From assembly GCA_947172415.1 (NCBI GenBank), contig OX359190.1, positions 1,860,001 through 1,924,000 of the forward strand: a stretch of DNA of 64,000 bases, read 5' to 3'. This document shows positions 30,961-43,821 of the stretch, piece by piece. The first letter of the stretch is position 1; the number at the start of each line of letters is the position of its first letter. The translations under genes and the position numbers were made by a program. Source of the DNA: Chondrosia reniformis. Taxonomy: Eukaryota; Porifera; Demospongiae; Chondrillida; Chondrillidae. A model generated the notes under the pieces. That model was given only the letters and a program-made list of their open reading frames with translations. It did not search any database and was not told the DNA's origin.

Positions 30961-32890
30961 TAAACAGAAGGAATTGAATGGACAGGAAATTGTTTTTTGA
31001 CAATCGTTCGTTATAACCCAAAATTCGTTATGAGCGAGTTCGTTATAAGTGGAGTCGACTGTATATGTACTGTATATAAATATGAGATACATTCATGACT
31101 AGTAACTGATTGACAAGACATCTATGTACTGCAATGTAGACTAGACTACAGCAGCAACAGCAAAGTACAGAAAGAGTTGCAGAATTACAAGAGGATAACA
31201 TTAAACTAAGAGAAGAGAAGGTATACTCGGGAGTGATTATTGGTACTTCCTTTTAACATGTTTCACTAAACTGCCACATAATGTAGACAACTGATCTATT
31301 ATCATTGGGAAAACGATTTTCTCATATTATAATCCTGTATCAGCTGTTGATTTTATACATAAACGATACCCGATGGCAAGAGCTTGTATAATAATCGATA
31401 CACCACAAAGTGTCATTGTATAACTGTTATACACTCCACCCCTAGGCTTTTTGCAAGCTTTTAGGCATTTACTCAGTAATCGCATTGTATAACTATAATA
31501 CGAGCTAGGTCAAAATGCCTCTTTTTATAGTTATACAATGGTTATGGAATATAATTTGCCTTGGTTGCCCAGCAAAGGAGTGTATGACTGTAGAGACTTC
31601 ATATTTAGAGCAATTTTTCAATTTCCTTTTTTTCATTCCCTACTTGTGTAGAGCTCTCTTGAAGCTTCCTTAAATACTTTGAAAGAAGAGAAGGCTAAAA
31701 CTGAAAAGCAAGCTGAAGAGTTGAGGAGTGACATGTTGGGAAAGGTTGAAGGATTTGGCTCTGTTCTAGAAGAAATGAAGAGATCATTAGACATGTTGGA
31801 AGGTTAGCTTTTGCAGTCATTATTTTGCAAAGAAATGTACTAGACTTGTTAATTGAGCTATTTGATTCATTTCCACTATTTAGAGAAGCAAAGCAAAGGA
31901 GAATTAATGAGGTGAGTACATATAAACAATTCTTATATTATAAATCTTTAAGTTGGTCCTGATACAATAGTCTATTACAGTTGACTTGTAACTATTTCTA
32001 CTCATCAGATATATAGTAAACCTCACCACTGACAATAGTCTACAGGTGTGAAGGAAGCTAGTAATTTGACTTTAGTTGGGCAAAGTTGTTATTACTTGTT
32101 TCTGAAAATATAGAAAAACTGACTCAAATTTGAATTAAGTTTGACTGAATACTGGAATAATTGTAAATATTATTTAAGTAAAGTTTTAGTACTAAACCCA
32201 CTTATGATTAGTTTGTGTAATACAGTCAATTTTTAGAGAACTTTGACTCTTGCTAATTCCTTCACCAGTAAGTCTTCCTACTTTAATTGTACTCAAATTG
32301 TTGGCTCACCATTTGAAGGGTCTGCCAGACCTCCTCTGCAGTCGCTGATCTCTGACTAATGTACGTAAATGGAGTACATACGTATATTAAGGAGGGTCCC
32401 TTCTCTAATTTTATTCATAATATTCATAGAGTATGACTAATAGACCAGAATTTTGTGTTTTTTTGTCCTTATAATATTCACTCAGAACTTCTACAATAGA
32501 TTACATGAAATGTGTCCGTAGACACTCCTAAAAGGTGCATGATGTACGTATCTAAGAATTAAGTATTTTATTGCTTTCCACAGCACTGAACTCACAACCA
32601 GTCACATGGATGTGCTGCTGAGAAATGTCATTGATAAAGTTTCTCAGAAATGGGAGGAAATTGCAATTTGCCTTCAGTTTAGAGATGCCAAGATTACCTC
32701 ACTTAAGGACCCAAAGTTGAACAGTAAGGACCTTTGTAAAGATATGCTGAGATCTTGGCTGAGACAAGATAAAGATACTGGTAGCCGGCCAAGGACCTTG
32801 AAAACCTTGTACAATGCACTTGTGGATCGAGACTGTAAACCTGAGGCAGATAAACTTGTAGAAGAAGTGAAGGGATTGGAGAAAAAGTGA

Positions 32891-33914
32891 TGGTTGGTTT
32901 AATGTTAAGTGTGATAGTCGAAGATTACTTAATGTGGGGAGTATGCAAGGGTGCGGTACCCTCTACTGGCTAACCCTTTGTATCAAAGATGTATACAATT
33001 TTAACTGTTAAAAATCTGTCAAATAAAGATATGTTAATTAAGAAAACTTAACAACAGTACGGTAACCTTATATGGTAATGAATAGTGTTTATTAGTTTAA
33101 TGACTGTACCATTGATGACTAAGACTTGTGCCTCCTCTCCCTCCCATTGTTGTGGAAGTGAAGGAGTGGAGAGGGTGGGGTTGTTAATTATTGATAAGTA
33201 CATGTACAGTTTATCAGTTCAATGATAAACTGTATAGTTTTGTACAATATCATATAAGGCTTCTTTTATAATTTCTTCTTATCCAAAATTTCTCATCCTA
33301 TTTACAGTATTATAAAGGAGAGCAACTTTACAGTCTTTTAACAAACTATTGGAATACAGAAAGAAATGAAACAATAATCAGAAGTAGTCCTGACAATCTC
33401 TTTTATACGATACATGTATTTTATTTAGCCTTTAACTGTTTGTCAATCATGTAACATAACAAATGTTCAACTTTAATTTTGTGTCAATGGTGTTTGATGT
33501 TTGTATTGAGCTAAGTGGAGTACCAGTATTATAATCATTCCTGATGTACGTAGTTGTATTATTACATTTCTAACTAAATGAAGTGTTCCAGGAATATATT
33601 ACTTTAGAGTTATGACAGTATATTGTATATAAACATAAAGTGCCATCAGCTGAGGAAATTATGACCAATATATATTCTATAAATACGTACAATTACGTCA
33701 TACAGTCGCCTGTACACTTTTTTGTAAACACTGAACTTGGATATTGTACGCTATATATATATGTCAATTTAATTGGAGTTTATTGATTACAAGCATTATT
33801 CTGTGACTATTTATATACATGTATGTGTGCAGGAGTATATTTGTGAGTTAAGTGGTTTAAGTACTGTGAGGTTTCAAGCAAAGAGGGCGACGAACTGTTC
33901 CACTTGAAAAGCAC
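32891..33914 (+). other. Intergenic DNA between kelch-Death 2 and elongase 2
   Basis: Homologous to 17647-18835 with indels. A short palindrome (TACAGTTTATCA..TGATAAACTGTA, 33205-33235) is the only added structure. No gene seen. Confidence 0.5.
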
Positions 33915-34643
33915 ATGATGACTGGAGCTGCAGGTCTTGAGAGACAGTACAACTCCGACTAACTGCTGTGACTACTAAACTTTGCAGTCTACCTAGTTTT
34001 CCACTGTTCGTTGGTTATCTCGTTTTCACTTCATCTGCTCGTCCTATTTGGAAGGTGGCTGCACCCGTGAATCTGAAGATTCCATTAATATTGCACAACT
34101 TGACTTGCTTTGTGGCGAGTGTGTACACGTTCGTTGCTGGAGTGTACGCATTGACAACAACACCGTCTTTGCTCCCTGTTTCTGAAGGAAACTCGAACGT
34201 TATCCACGTCTTATATGCATATTGGATAAGCAAGGTGATTGAACTCGTGGATACCGTATTTATTATCTTTGGACACAAGAAACGGCAGCTAACGGCGCTT
34301 CATGTTTTTCATCACTCGAGTATGCTGCTCCTTGCAGATGTCGCTTACAGCAGGACGCGTTGGACTCCAATATCAGTCGGTTTCACCATTAATTCCTTTG
34401 TACACATAGTCATGTACGGCTATTACAACCTAGCAACCTTCTACAGCCTCAGCTCAGCATGATGGAAGAGAGGAGTGACACAGCTGCAGATTATCCAGTT
34501 TTTGTTTGTTATTTATGTAGGAGTTTATGGCTATGTGAACTACGGGTATTGTATTTATTCCATTATTTATCCCGTAGCAATTTTATTATTCTTTATAAAC
34601 TTTTACTATAATGCCTACTTATCCAAAGATTCAAGAAGTAATT
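33915..34643 (+). pseudogene. ELO-type elongase, copy 2, several lesions
   Basis: Same family as at 18836. This copy keeps the proper histidine box HVFHH, the KVIELVDT box and MYGYYN, where copies 1 and 3 have a stop. The N terminus is shifted: from ATG 33915 or 33918 the frame ends after about 15 codons. A Trp codon is changed to TGA at 34460-34462 (SLSSA then stop). A 1-nt loss near 34628 alters the C-terminal KRFKK tail. The core 33968-34462 is open. Probably a pseudogene, although it holds the best catalytic motifs of the three. Confidence 0.8.
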
Positions 34644-34937
34644 AAAGAAGACTACGAGGAAGCTAAAGAAGAGACTGTATATTAAGAGAGTTTATGTATA
34701 ACAAGTCTGGAAAGTCTTTTATTTCTATTACACCTTGCATATACATGCACCAAAGCAGCTTCTGTGTTGTATATAATTATTGTTGAATTATATACCCAAT
34801 TCATTTTCACTTTAAAAATTTTGCACGGTGTTGAATAAGAGGAATTTTGCAGTTGTAGAAAGCTTAAATAAGATTGATGGATGAAATGCATAATATTCAT
34901 GTGACTGTCACATGACCTGATGATCCTCACATCAGTA

Positions 34938-37772
34938 CTAACAAATGAATGGCATGTCGGGCATGTCTTGTGATGTACTTCGTGTGGGGGAGGACTTTGA
35001 ACTCTGTCGGGTAGTTCTAGTTACCTCCGGGGGGAGGTGTCCCAGGAGGGGGGGTGGTCCTTCTCTTTGGATTTACTCTTCTCAGACTTGGTTTCTTCTT
35101 ATCAATCTTCTTTTGTTTCTTCTTTGAAGACTTTCCTACAGTGATACAACGTCATACAGGGGCTTGGAGTGGAGGGTGGAGGCTGTAGGCTCTATATGTA
35201 TACACACTTGTTGATCTATAGTATATTTGCTACATATACAGTTCAATGGTAAATAGTTACATTAATAAGTACATTGCTTGCATATATTCTATATATAAAT
35301 GTATGTGCATGTTGTATGTGAAGGTCTATTCTGACCAACTGTATGGAGGTAGATATTATTACTTTCATTGAGTGAGTCTTCATCTGGAAAAGATGCTCTT
35401 CTCTTCCCAAGAGGCGAGAGCTTGGAGGAGGAGCTCAGCAGTCTTGTTCTTATCTCCTTCCTCTGCTCCTCTGTGTGCTGGGGACACTTGGCTGAACGTG
35501 TACACAGTCTCTTTGTCCTCTCAGACACAACTCCACAAATTGAGTTCAATGTACTTCTTTGTTTTTCTGAAGAGAGAGAGAGAGAGAGAGGATTAGTAGA
35601 GATAAAAATGTCAACAAAAAACAGAAATGTACTACACTAAAATATAGGCAGTATAAATTTAGTGATAATGGACACATTAAATGCGTCTAGTGTTGTCTAG
35701 TGTTTTAGAGTCCTATAGATCATCATATATAGATATACCAGTTATATCTCCATATACGTATATGTATATGTTTGTGTGTCTTTAATTTATCAAGTAATCT
35801 ATAGAACTACACAATCCAAGAGCTGGACATTTGTGACATATTTTCAAATTTTACTTTTAAGTATGGAAGGTATACATCCAAAATATGACTTTAAAAGAAT
35901 TTTTCGTCTTATACAAAAGTTCAACTGTATCAATTTCTTAAATGGTTTAGTTTTAGCATAAAATAAAATTGGATTGCACTGGAGTTGAAATGCTTGACAA
36001 ACGATTATAGACATTCAAAAAGTCCAAAAAGGTCACAATCAATGTAAGACTAACTTGTACTTACAAACGATTATATTCAAAAAGTCCAAAAAATCAACTA
36101 TTTCTGATCAATGTAAAGCTATAGCTACAGCTGGAAGGAAGTCTTAATTTATCATATTTATACTGTTTCCATGGCAACATGTACTTACTGACCTTGAGGA
36201 AATGTTAGGAAGTTGGCAACCGTTAGTGGAACAGAAGTCGGCTGAAGGAAACAATTCATTTCACTTATATAGTTATTGTATAAATATCATATATTATACG
36301 TATGTACTAAGTTATAAAGATATACACTCACAATAGCTATACAAACATACTTTAGTCTTCTCTGTGGTTTGTGTGGGAGGGGGAGGAGGAGGAGGGGGCG
36401 GGTCTATCTTGACACTCCTCTTTGGAGTAGGTGAAGCTGTTCTGTCTTTCTCCCTATCTCTCTCCCTGTCCTTCTTCAGCCTCTTGGAACCTGCAGTTAA
36501 GAAGGTCAGTTAGGAATGTATGCAGCCAGTTGTGTGATTCATAAGTCAGATCTCTAATAGATATAAGTATATTTGGGTACTTAAATCTAGTCAACTATTA
36601 CTTTCAAAATAATTAATTATGATTGGCTTTCAAATAGTAATGACTTACACGTATTTATATCTTAGTCTTTTACAGACTAATTTGTTGAGAATGGCTGACA
36701 AGATTAGAAATTTTATACTGTATCATCTAATATTGCAATACATGTATACCTTGGAAAGTGCACATGTATATGTGTATATATCTTATATTCAATAAAAGTG
36801 ATTGGTGGATCTCATCAAGACTGTACAACCAAGTCTCAATTATGGCCAATCTAATCCATTCCAAAGACATGACATCCACTACTGATGTTACAATTTATTT
36901 GTTTTATCCTTCTTGCTATTATGTGTGTGTGCAGTCTAATCCAGTGTTACCTTTCTTGTCCGGCACATACTCCTCTCCTTCAGAGTCACTTCCCCCACTC
37001 TCAGAGTCGAGTATCTGCTGAGGTCTCTTGCTGGCCAGTCTGTTGCGACCAAGTCCCATGCACTTCTCAAGATGAGGAGCAAACTTTGGTACTCCGATGG
37101 TCACGCTGCACTTTGGACATCTGCAGGTCAGGATGGGCTTTTTGAGATCCTGTTTAGTGTTACCAAATACATCCACATCATCAGCTGCAGAAAGCACTAT
37201 GTCTGCAAGGAGTGGGTGGATCAAAGGATCTACTTGTACATACAACGTAACATACATACCCAATCTAGTGTTACATACCATAAATCAGCCACTTTATTTC
37301 TGCATCCATATATTTATATAAATACAAACAATTCAATTTCCCCATCACTCTAATTAAAACTAGATTATTGCAAGCTGCTCTAATCGTAAACTCTTTATTA
37401 ACACTTGTGGTTGGGCTGTCTTTATTGATTTCAGTTTTTGTATAGCATGTCACAATAATAAACAATCATCATCATCATCATCATCATTATTATTATGTTT
37501 AGTAGAAATTATGCAGCCATTTATCAGATTAGGAATTCGCGTTTTAACTCTTTGACATTTTCTTGTCATAATGTCAAATTTCATCTCGTTACTTATATTC
37601 TAAAGTCAAGCATTAGTTCTACTCATGACTCATGTCTCTCATCTTTCTTACCTCTTCGGTCAATGTTAGCTGGATCTGGGTCGATCAGTTCTTTGTAGTA
37701 TCCCAGTTTAATAGCACGATGAAGTTCAAAGGTTACTTCTAGAAATAATTCATCTACGTTTGTAAAAACCAT
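34938..37772 (-). CDS. ATXN7L3: ATXN7L3-like SAGA subunit, copy 2 (most complete start)
   Basis: Exons 37652-37772 (ATG at 37772-37770), 36951-37202, 36351-36490, 36193-36241, 35336-35566 and 34938-35135. The first encodes MVFTNVDELF, then VTFELHRAIKLGYY, the N-terminal helix through which SGF11/ATXN7L3 docks in the deubiquitinase module. The zinc finger (CRCPKC..HLEKC) and SCA7 domain (CGVVSERTKRLCTRS, CPQHTEEQ) are intact. The 108-nt exon present at 20348-20455 and 60357-60464 is deleted with its flanks, but it is phase 1-1, so frame is kept. In the last exon, losses of 10 nt and 1 nt shift the frame, giving a shorter basic/proline tail. A functional protein is plausible because both known domains survive; it could also be decaying. 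Confidence 0.8.
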
Positions 37773-39177
37773 AGCATATATGGTAAAGCTGTATTAGTAG
37801 TGTTCGCTATATAAATATTACAAAGTGATGCATATCTTAGATTAGTTTTTAATGAGAATTAAGGAAAAATTGCTTGATTCAACAGAAAATATGGAATAAT
37901 TAGAAAATTGTACAAAAATGGTAGACTTACAAGTGGTGTATCTAACTGTTCCTGATTGACTATATGAGAAGTCTCCATCTTTTGAAAGTAACTGAATATT
38001 ATATATGTAATGATAGGAAGAGAAATGGTGTGATAGATTATTCATACAGTATACCCTAATTTTTATGCAAAGTGGAAGTTGTGTTTATAAACAAACAAAA
38101 AATTAAATGGTCACTAATTATCAAACTGCTGAAAGTTGTGTTTATAAACAAACAAACATGGATAGATTAGGACTTAGGGCAATCACTTTTAGAAGTAAGC
38201 TTCAATATTCAAAATATTCAAAAAGATGAGATGTTTGCAAATCAATTGCAAATACCATACATTTTAGGATCGGAAATAAATTAATTTCTTAATTCCCTTT
38301 TACGTACATTATACGTAGGACCAAAAAGTGACGCATAACACATTTATGATAAACAGTAGCTTCACAAGAATGTTGGGGAACAATAGGTAACCATTAGTCA
38401 CAACTCAGTCAATCTCACAAGTGTACGCATAAGGACTTTTCAGTAGTGTTAAAATGAGGAAAAATTTGATAGCCTGCATAAATTAAATCATTGTGGCCTT
38501 TGAAGGCTGTGCTAGCACAGTGGTATCTTAGTTGTGAGTGCGTGGTCTACTTTTCTAAGACCTTTTACACATTACTCCCTACACAATGCACATGCTATGT
38601 AGCAATCACAGTGTATACGTACATGTCAGGCCATATGTAGGTATACAAATGGTGATTCAGCAACTAAATCCTCTTATAATGGTTTATCCTTTTCAGTATT
38701 ATAATAACTCTTTCAATCAACCAGATCAATTCACATGTGAGTAGGTGTTGGTAGAAGGAAGAATTGCATTGCCTGTTTATGGACCTCAAAATAGGTTGAA
38801 TAATTTATGCACCACCAAAATTCTCAAATATTTATACGTAGACAGCCATTTTTCTAACACACTGCTTGGAAGATGTACATAGCAATTAATTATAAAAGCT
38901 ATCTAGTATAAGGAAACTCTTTGAATCTATGTACGTATACAGACAGTGTGTCAGAAAAACTTTAACTTCACCACAATGTATGTCATTGAATTCACTATAG
39001 GAACTACTGAAGTCTGCACTTACTTTTAATATGTGCATGATTATAAAAAGGCTGCTTATATGTTGATTTAACCAATCAAGCCTTGAGCAGAGCTGACTGC
39101 ATGGTGCCTAAAGATACCAAGGCTTGTTGTCTATCTAGAGATGAAAGTGCACAGCAGTGAATTCTTTTTACATATAT
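37773..39177. other. Upstream flank of ATXN7L3 copy 2
   Basis: The first about 250 bp resemble the region upstream of the collagen remnants (10.0-10.16 kb). A minus-strand stretch near 37935-37990 reads LLSKDGDFSYSQSGTVRYTT between plausible AG and GT sites; it may be an exon of the collagen-like gene. The remainder, with repeated TTTATAAACAAACAAAC (38080-38160), has no gene that I can see and is reproduced at 62756-63950. Confidence 0.4.
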
Positions 39178-39903
39178 AATGTGACCACCTCTCTAGTGTG
39201 ACCACCTCTCTAGTGTGAACACCTCTCTAGTGTGACCACCTCTCTAGTGTGAACACCTCTCTAGTGTGACCACCTCTCTAGCGTGACCACCTCTCTAATG
39301 TGACTACCTCTCTAGTGTGACCACCTCTCTAGTGTGACCACCTCTCTAGTGTGACCACCTCTCTAGTGTGACCACCTCTCTAGTGTGACCACCTCTCTAA
39401 TGTGACTACCTCTCCAGTGTGACCACCTCTCCAGTGTGACCACCTCTCTAATGTGACCACCTCTCTAGTGTGACCACCTCTCTAATGTGACCACCTCTCC
39501 AGTGTGACCACCTCTCTAATGTGACCACCTCTCTAGTGTGACCACCTCTCCAGTGTGACCACCTCTCTAATGTGACTACCTCTCTAGTGTGACCACCTCT
39601 CTAATGTGACCACCTCTCTAGTGTGACCACCTCTCTAATGTGACTACCTCTCTAATGTGACCACCTCTCTAATGTGACCACCTCTCTAATGTGACCACCT
39701 CTCTAATGTGACCACCTCTCTAGTGTGACCACCTCTCTAATGTGACCACCTCTCTAGTGTGACCACCTCTCTAATGTGACCACCTCTCTAATGTGACCAC
39801 CTCTCTAATGTGACCACCTCTCTAATGTGACCACCTCTCTAATGTGACCACCTCTCTAATGTGACCACCTCTCTAATGTGACCACCTCTCTAGTGTGACC
39901 ACA
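39178..39903. repeat. 17-bp minisatellite, about 42 copies
   Basis: Unit TGTGACCACCTCTCTAG or with AAT/CAG endings, about 726 bp. The matching flank at 63.9 kb lacks it, so it expanded after that duplication. The core ACCTCTCTAAT resembles the sequence at 719-730. Confidence 0.95.
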
Positions 39904-39911
39904 CTAAAAAC

Positions 39912-40126
39912 TTAAACTTGTTCCATATGCCTCACATACTTCACATGTAGGTCTGCCATCCTTGCCATATTCTGCAGACTAACCTCAACTGAGTAGGACC
40001 AGCAATTACCCTGGACCAGAAAGACCTGCAGATCCAGAAGCTCCTTGTTCACCAGCTACACCAGTTGGACCACAATCTCCAACTGTTCCAGGTAGACTCT
40101 GTTGTAATGTATTACCAGGCATAGGA
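39912..40126 (-). pseudogene. Collagen-like exon remnant, copy 2
   Basis: Reads MPGNTLQQSLPGTVGDCGPT and on through GEQGASGSAGLSGPG on the minus strand with no stop upstream, then a TAA caused by extra sequence after GPG. It keeps the NTLQQ segment that is broken in the other copies, so it shows the ancestral frame best. Confidence 0.55.
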
Positions 40127-43086
40127 GCAACAGGTTCTTTCACCAATTATCTCCGCCAGCTTCTGTGCATGGTAGACCATGTTGTATTTTGATCACATGG
40201 ATCTTCTATAGCAGTTGGTAAAAAACATAGCATATAATTATGGAAAAGTTGCATTAGCATGCAGTGTTCGCTATATAAACATTACGAAATGATGCATACC
40301 TTACTGTATTTGGAAGGCAACACTTACTCGGGTTTTCCTCTCAGAAGAGGCGGGATAAACCAGATCTACCGCCAATAGTAAAGCGTTGTTATAGTGACAG
40401 TTGCAGTTAGAGCAGTCAGTGAAGTGTTTTCTCAGTTTTTAGTTTTGTTCGCTTTGCTGAAGATATGAACAAAGATAAAGTGAGTTCACTTAATTGTCTC
40501 TTGTAAGTAAAAGATGGGCGGAGCCGCCAGGAATCGAACGGTCTGACTGCGTCCCCTAAACTCATTTAAGAGCAGGGCAGGTTTACTTGCGATATCTGTT
40601 CTACGCCCAACGCTTTAAGTATTTCAGATCTATAGCCTGTGTCTTCTGTCCTACTACGTATGTACCTTGACTATAACGCCTCTAGCTCCTGAAGTGCTTT
40701 TGAAAATCAATGAAGCTCTAACTACTGGTTGGGCAGCATACATAAGGACCTAATAGCGTTGCTTGATTATTTGTGTTACAAATACATTCACATTAGGGAA
40801 TCTGTACTCGATCTCATCTTTCCTGGAATATCTTTACTATAGTTTTTAAACCAAACCAGTCGACTATACGTATAAAGCCACAAGCGATTCATATCCTTTT
40901 AGGGGACAAGTTAGAAAGCGAGAAACTGATTCCGTAATCTTTTCCATAACTGAATAGCCATTCTGTTGCTCTACTGGTGGGAATTACTTTATCACTGTAT
41001 ATTCGTACGTTAAGAAGTTTACTAACTTGACTACGTATGAGCCATGCATGCACGTTAAGACAAGATTTACGTTAAGAATATTTAGACAAGAAGATTTACG
41101 GCACTTACAGACCTCAAAGTGTTCTTACAATAAGTTGCTACAGAACTTGCTCCTTCCATGTCATTCAGTTCCTCCAAACAGTGAATATTATCTTTTCTTT
41201 CTTGTCTCTAATTAGGTATTTCAAAGTGACCTCCTGACAGCTGGAGGAGGTCACTTCCTCAAACCAACTGAAATACCGGAAATGCCTATTGGAACCAGTT
41301 ATGGCAAAGCTGTTGTCATCAATCAAAGAGTATTTGTCAGCGGAGAGCAGAGAGGAGAAAAGATAGTTCAGATTTACGATGTTAAAACCAATAAATGGTC
41401 AGCACTACCTCCATCTCCGTATTCTCGTAGAGGAGCCACCATCATAAATGATCAGTTAACTCTGAGGTTGGGACATTCATCGCACTCCTACAAGCAAGCT
41501 AGTGACATGGACAGGTGAAGAATGGTTAGAGCTATATCCTCCAATGCACAATGCCCGATCCATTCCAGGTGTTCTTGCTATTGGAGACTTAGTAATTGTG
41601 TCAGGAGGATATGGAGCAGATAACAAACAAGTAAACACAATTGAATTCCTGGATGTTAAGAATAGAATGTGGATCCTGCCGAATCTGAAACTTCCTCGAC
41701 CATTATCAGTACACCACATGGCATTGTGTGGTGAATATATTTACATCTACTACTACTTCAATGGATATTTTTGGAGAATGAATAAGAAGAATTTTATTGC
41801 TTCACTTATCAATAATGATGTACATCACTGGGAAGAGCTCGAGGATGCACCAGGTGGCAGTTCACTTTTACAATACAGCACCCTACCAGTCCTAGTAGGT
41901 CCAAAAGGAATCTTTATTTTCGAGAAGATGAAGTGGACACAAATTAGTAAAGAAACGTCTTATTACAACACCTGTACGGCTTCCCTCAACGGAACTACGT
42001 TTCTCACCATTGGAGGAAGAGAATATGAAAGAAGACTAGGAGGAGGAGAATATGAGACAAGAGCTGTACAGTATGATATTGTAGTTAAGGTTAGTAACTT
42101 ATTTAATTACAAAACATTACATTTAAGTATTAAAATTCTTGTTAATATTAGTTGCGCGCTTCGCGTGCACTTTCTCCTTCAAATAGAAACATTAGAAGGT
42201 TTTATTTCCTTCGTTAGAGTCACCTAACTTGTGCGCTCAGTGTACACGAAGCGCGTGTCAATGTTAACAAGACTTGTATTGCTTTAATGTTCTCGTAAGA
42301 GTGTGTTCTACGAGCGCTCTCACGAGTTTAAGTGGTAACTTGATTCCACTAACGAAGACTGTTAAGTCTTCTTGCTCTTAGCATTTGAAGGAGAGTGTGT
42401 ACGTTTTATAAATGTGCCAAATTTTAAAACAGTTTCTTGTCGCGCTACACACGTAATTTAAGAGAAAGTAGTTTTATAGAAGTGCTAAGTTGTAAATCGG
42501 CATTTAGACCTACACTTGGAATTAATTTAACATCCTGTGTATGTTCGTGTGATTAGTTATAACTATGCAGTAGTGTTGGTTGTAGACACAATTAATAAAC
42601 TACTTTCTCAAATTGCTACGAAGTTTATTTGGCAATCTGAAGTCGGCCATTTTACCAGTGGAAAATAGTCGTCAACGTCTTAGGCAGATGATTATTACTC
42701 GTATTAAAAAGATGTTGCTTTCTTAAATTATATTAAGGTAAGTGTATGAAAGATAAATAAAGGCAAATAGATTTGTCAGTGAGAATTAATCATATAATTA
42801 TATTTTAAGTATACGTAACTATAGGAATAATTGTAAGTTGACATTTTACTTTACAGCCAAAAATAGGACAGCTAGGTGCTACATATACAGCTAGGTACTG
42901 CGTATACAACTAGGTACTACATATATGAATATTGACTTATTGACTCCTACAATGACTTGAGATGTGTTTGTTTCATACAGTATAATTGAACTATAACTTT
43001 AAATAGTTTGAATACTTTTTTTATAAAATGCTATTCCAAAGCTGTAGTGTACGTTGGTGTATAAGAGTATTAACATGTATTCTTAG

Positions 43087-43821
43087 GAGGAAGACACTAA
43101 CTTGAAGGAGGGAGAGACTAGCTTGAAGGAGGGAGACACTAGCTTGAAGGAGGGAGACAGTAGCTTGAAGGAGGGAGACAATAGCTTGAAGGAGGGAGAC
43201 AATAGCTTGAATGAGGGAGACACTAGCTTGAAGGTGGGAGACGCTAGCTTGAAGGAGGGAGACGCTAGCTTGAAGGAGGGAGACACTAGCTTGAAGCAGG
43301 GAGACACTAGCTTGAAGGAGGGAGACACTAGCTTGAAGGAGGGAGACACTAGCTTGAAGGAGGGAGGCGCTAGCTTGAAGGAGGGAGGCATTAGCTTGAA
43401 GGAGGGAGACGCTAGCTTGAAGGAGGGAGACACTAGCTTGAAGGAGGGAGACAGTAGCTTGAAGGAGGGAGACAGTAGCTTGAAGGAGGGAGACAATAGC
43501 TTGAATGAGGGAGACACTAGCTTGAAGGTGGGAGACGCTAGCTTGAAGGAGGGAGACGCTAGCTTGAAGGAGGGAGACACTAGCTTGAAGCAGGGAGACA
43601 CTAGCTTGAAGGAGGGAGACACTAGCTTGAAGGAGGGAGACACTAGCTTGAAGGAGGGAGGCGCTAGCTTGAAGGAGGGAGGCATTAGCTTGAAGGAGGG
43701 AGACGCTAGCTTGAAGGAGGGAGACACTTGCTTTAAGGAGGGAGACACTAGCTTGAAGGAGGGAGGCACTAGCTTGAAGGAGGGAGGCACTAGCTTGAAG
43801 AATGAATTTATCATTTTCAAA
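43087..43821 (+). repeat. Heptad exon of copy 3, 35 units with internal duplication
   Basis: 735 nt of the 21-bp unit. Markers such as the AATAGCTTGAATGAGG variant recur at 43201 and 43495, and the GGCATTAGC variant at 43387 and 43681. Both are 294 bp apart, exactly 14 units, so a block of at least 14 units was duplicated in one step. The donor reads AAA/GTAGGT instead of AAG/GTAGGT. Confidence 0.93.

Larger units (their letters stand above)
29611..31061. mobile_element. Pogo/Tigger-like MITE with nested insertion
   Basis: The ends are CAGTCGACTCC..ATAACGAAC and its inverse (GTTCGTTATAAGTGGAGTCG), with TA flanking both. The uninterrupted 466-bp version is at 45936-46401 and the empty TA site is in copy 1 near 15749. 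Here about 985 bp (29977-30961) has inserted inside it. TA target and CAGT-type termini fit pogo-like Tc1/mariner elements; there is no transposase. Confidence 0.8.
23246..32890 (+). pseudogene. Kelch / stalk / Death-domain gene, copy 2, no first exon and a stop
   Basis: Exons by homology: 23246-24109 (kelch), 24895-25125 (11 heptads), 25185-25301, 26028-26093, 26157-26261, 26321-26425, 26485-26664, 26737-26883, 31140-31220, 31652-31802, 31884-31911 and 32584-32890 (Death domain). Exon 1 (MNKDK) and the promoter region are missing because of the junction at 23.03-23.06 kb. The kelch exon has TGA at 23750-23752 where other copies have CGA, a CpG transition. Downstream exons keep frame and splice signals. 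The intron 26884-31139 is enlarged by nested mobile elements. Exon 31652-31802 is 21 nt shorter than in the other copies. Probably dead, unless a separate transcript uses the stalk and Death-domain exons. Confidence 0.82.

Noticed and set aside
34015..34278. Minus-strand frame across the elongase
   Set aside because: The plus strand carries the ELO motifs; the reverse frame shows no family pattern.
37095..37321. Plus-strand frames over the ATXN7L3 zinc-finger exon
   Set aside because: Shadow frames: the minus strand gives the conserved zinc finger with consistent splice phases in three copies.
39178..39903. CRISPR-like array
   Set aside because: The units are contiguous 17-mers without spacers, in a eukaryotic context.
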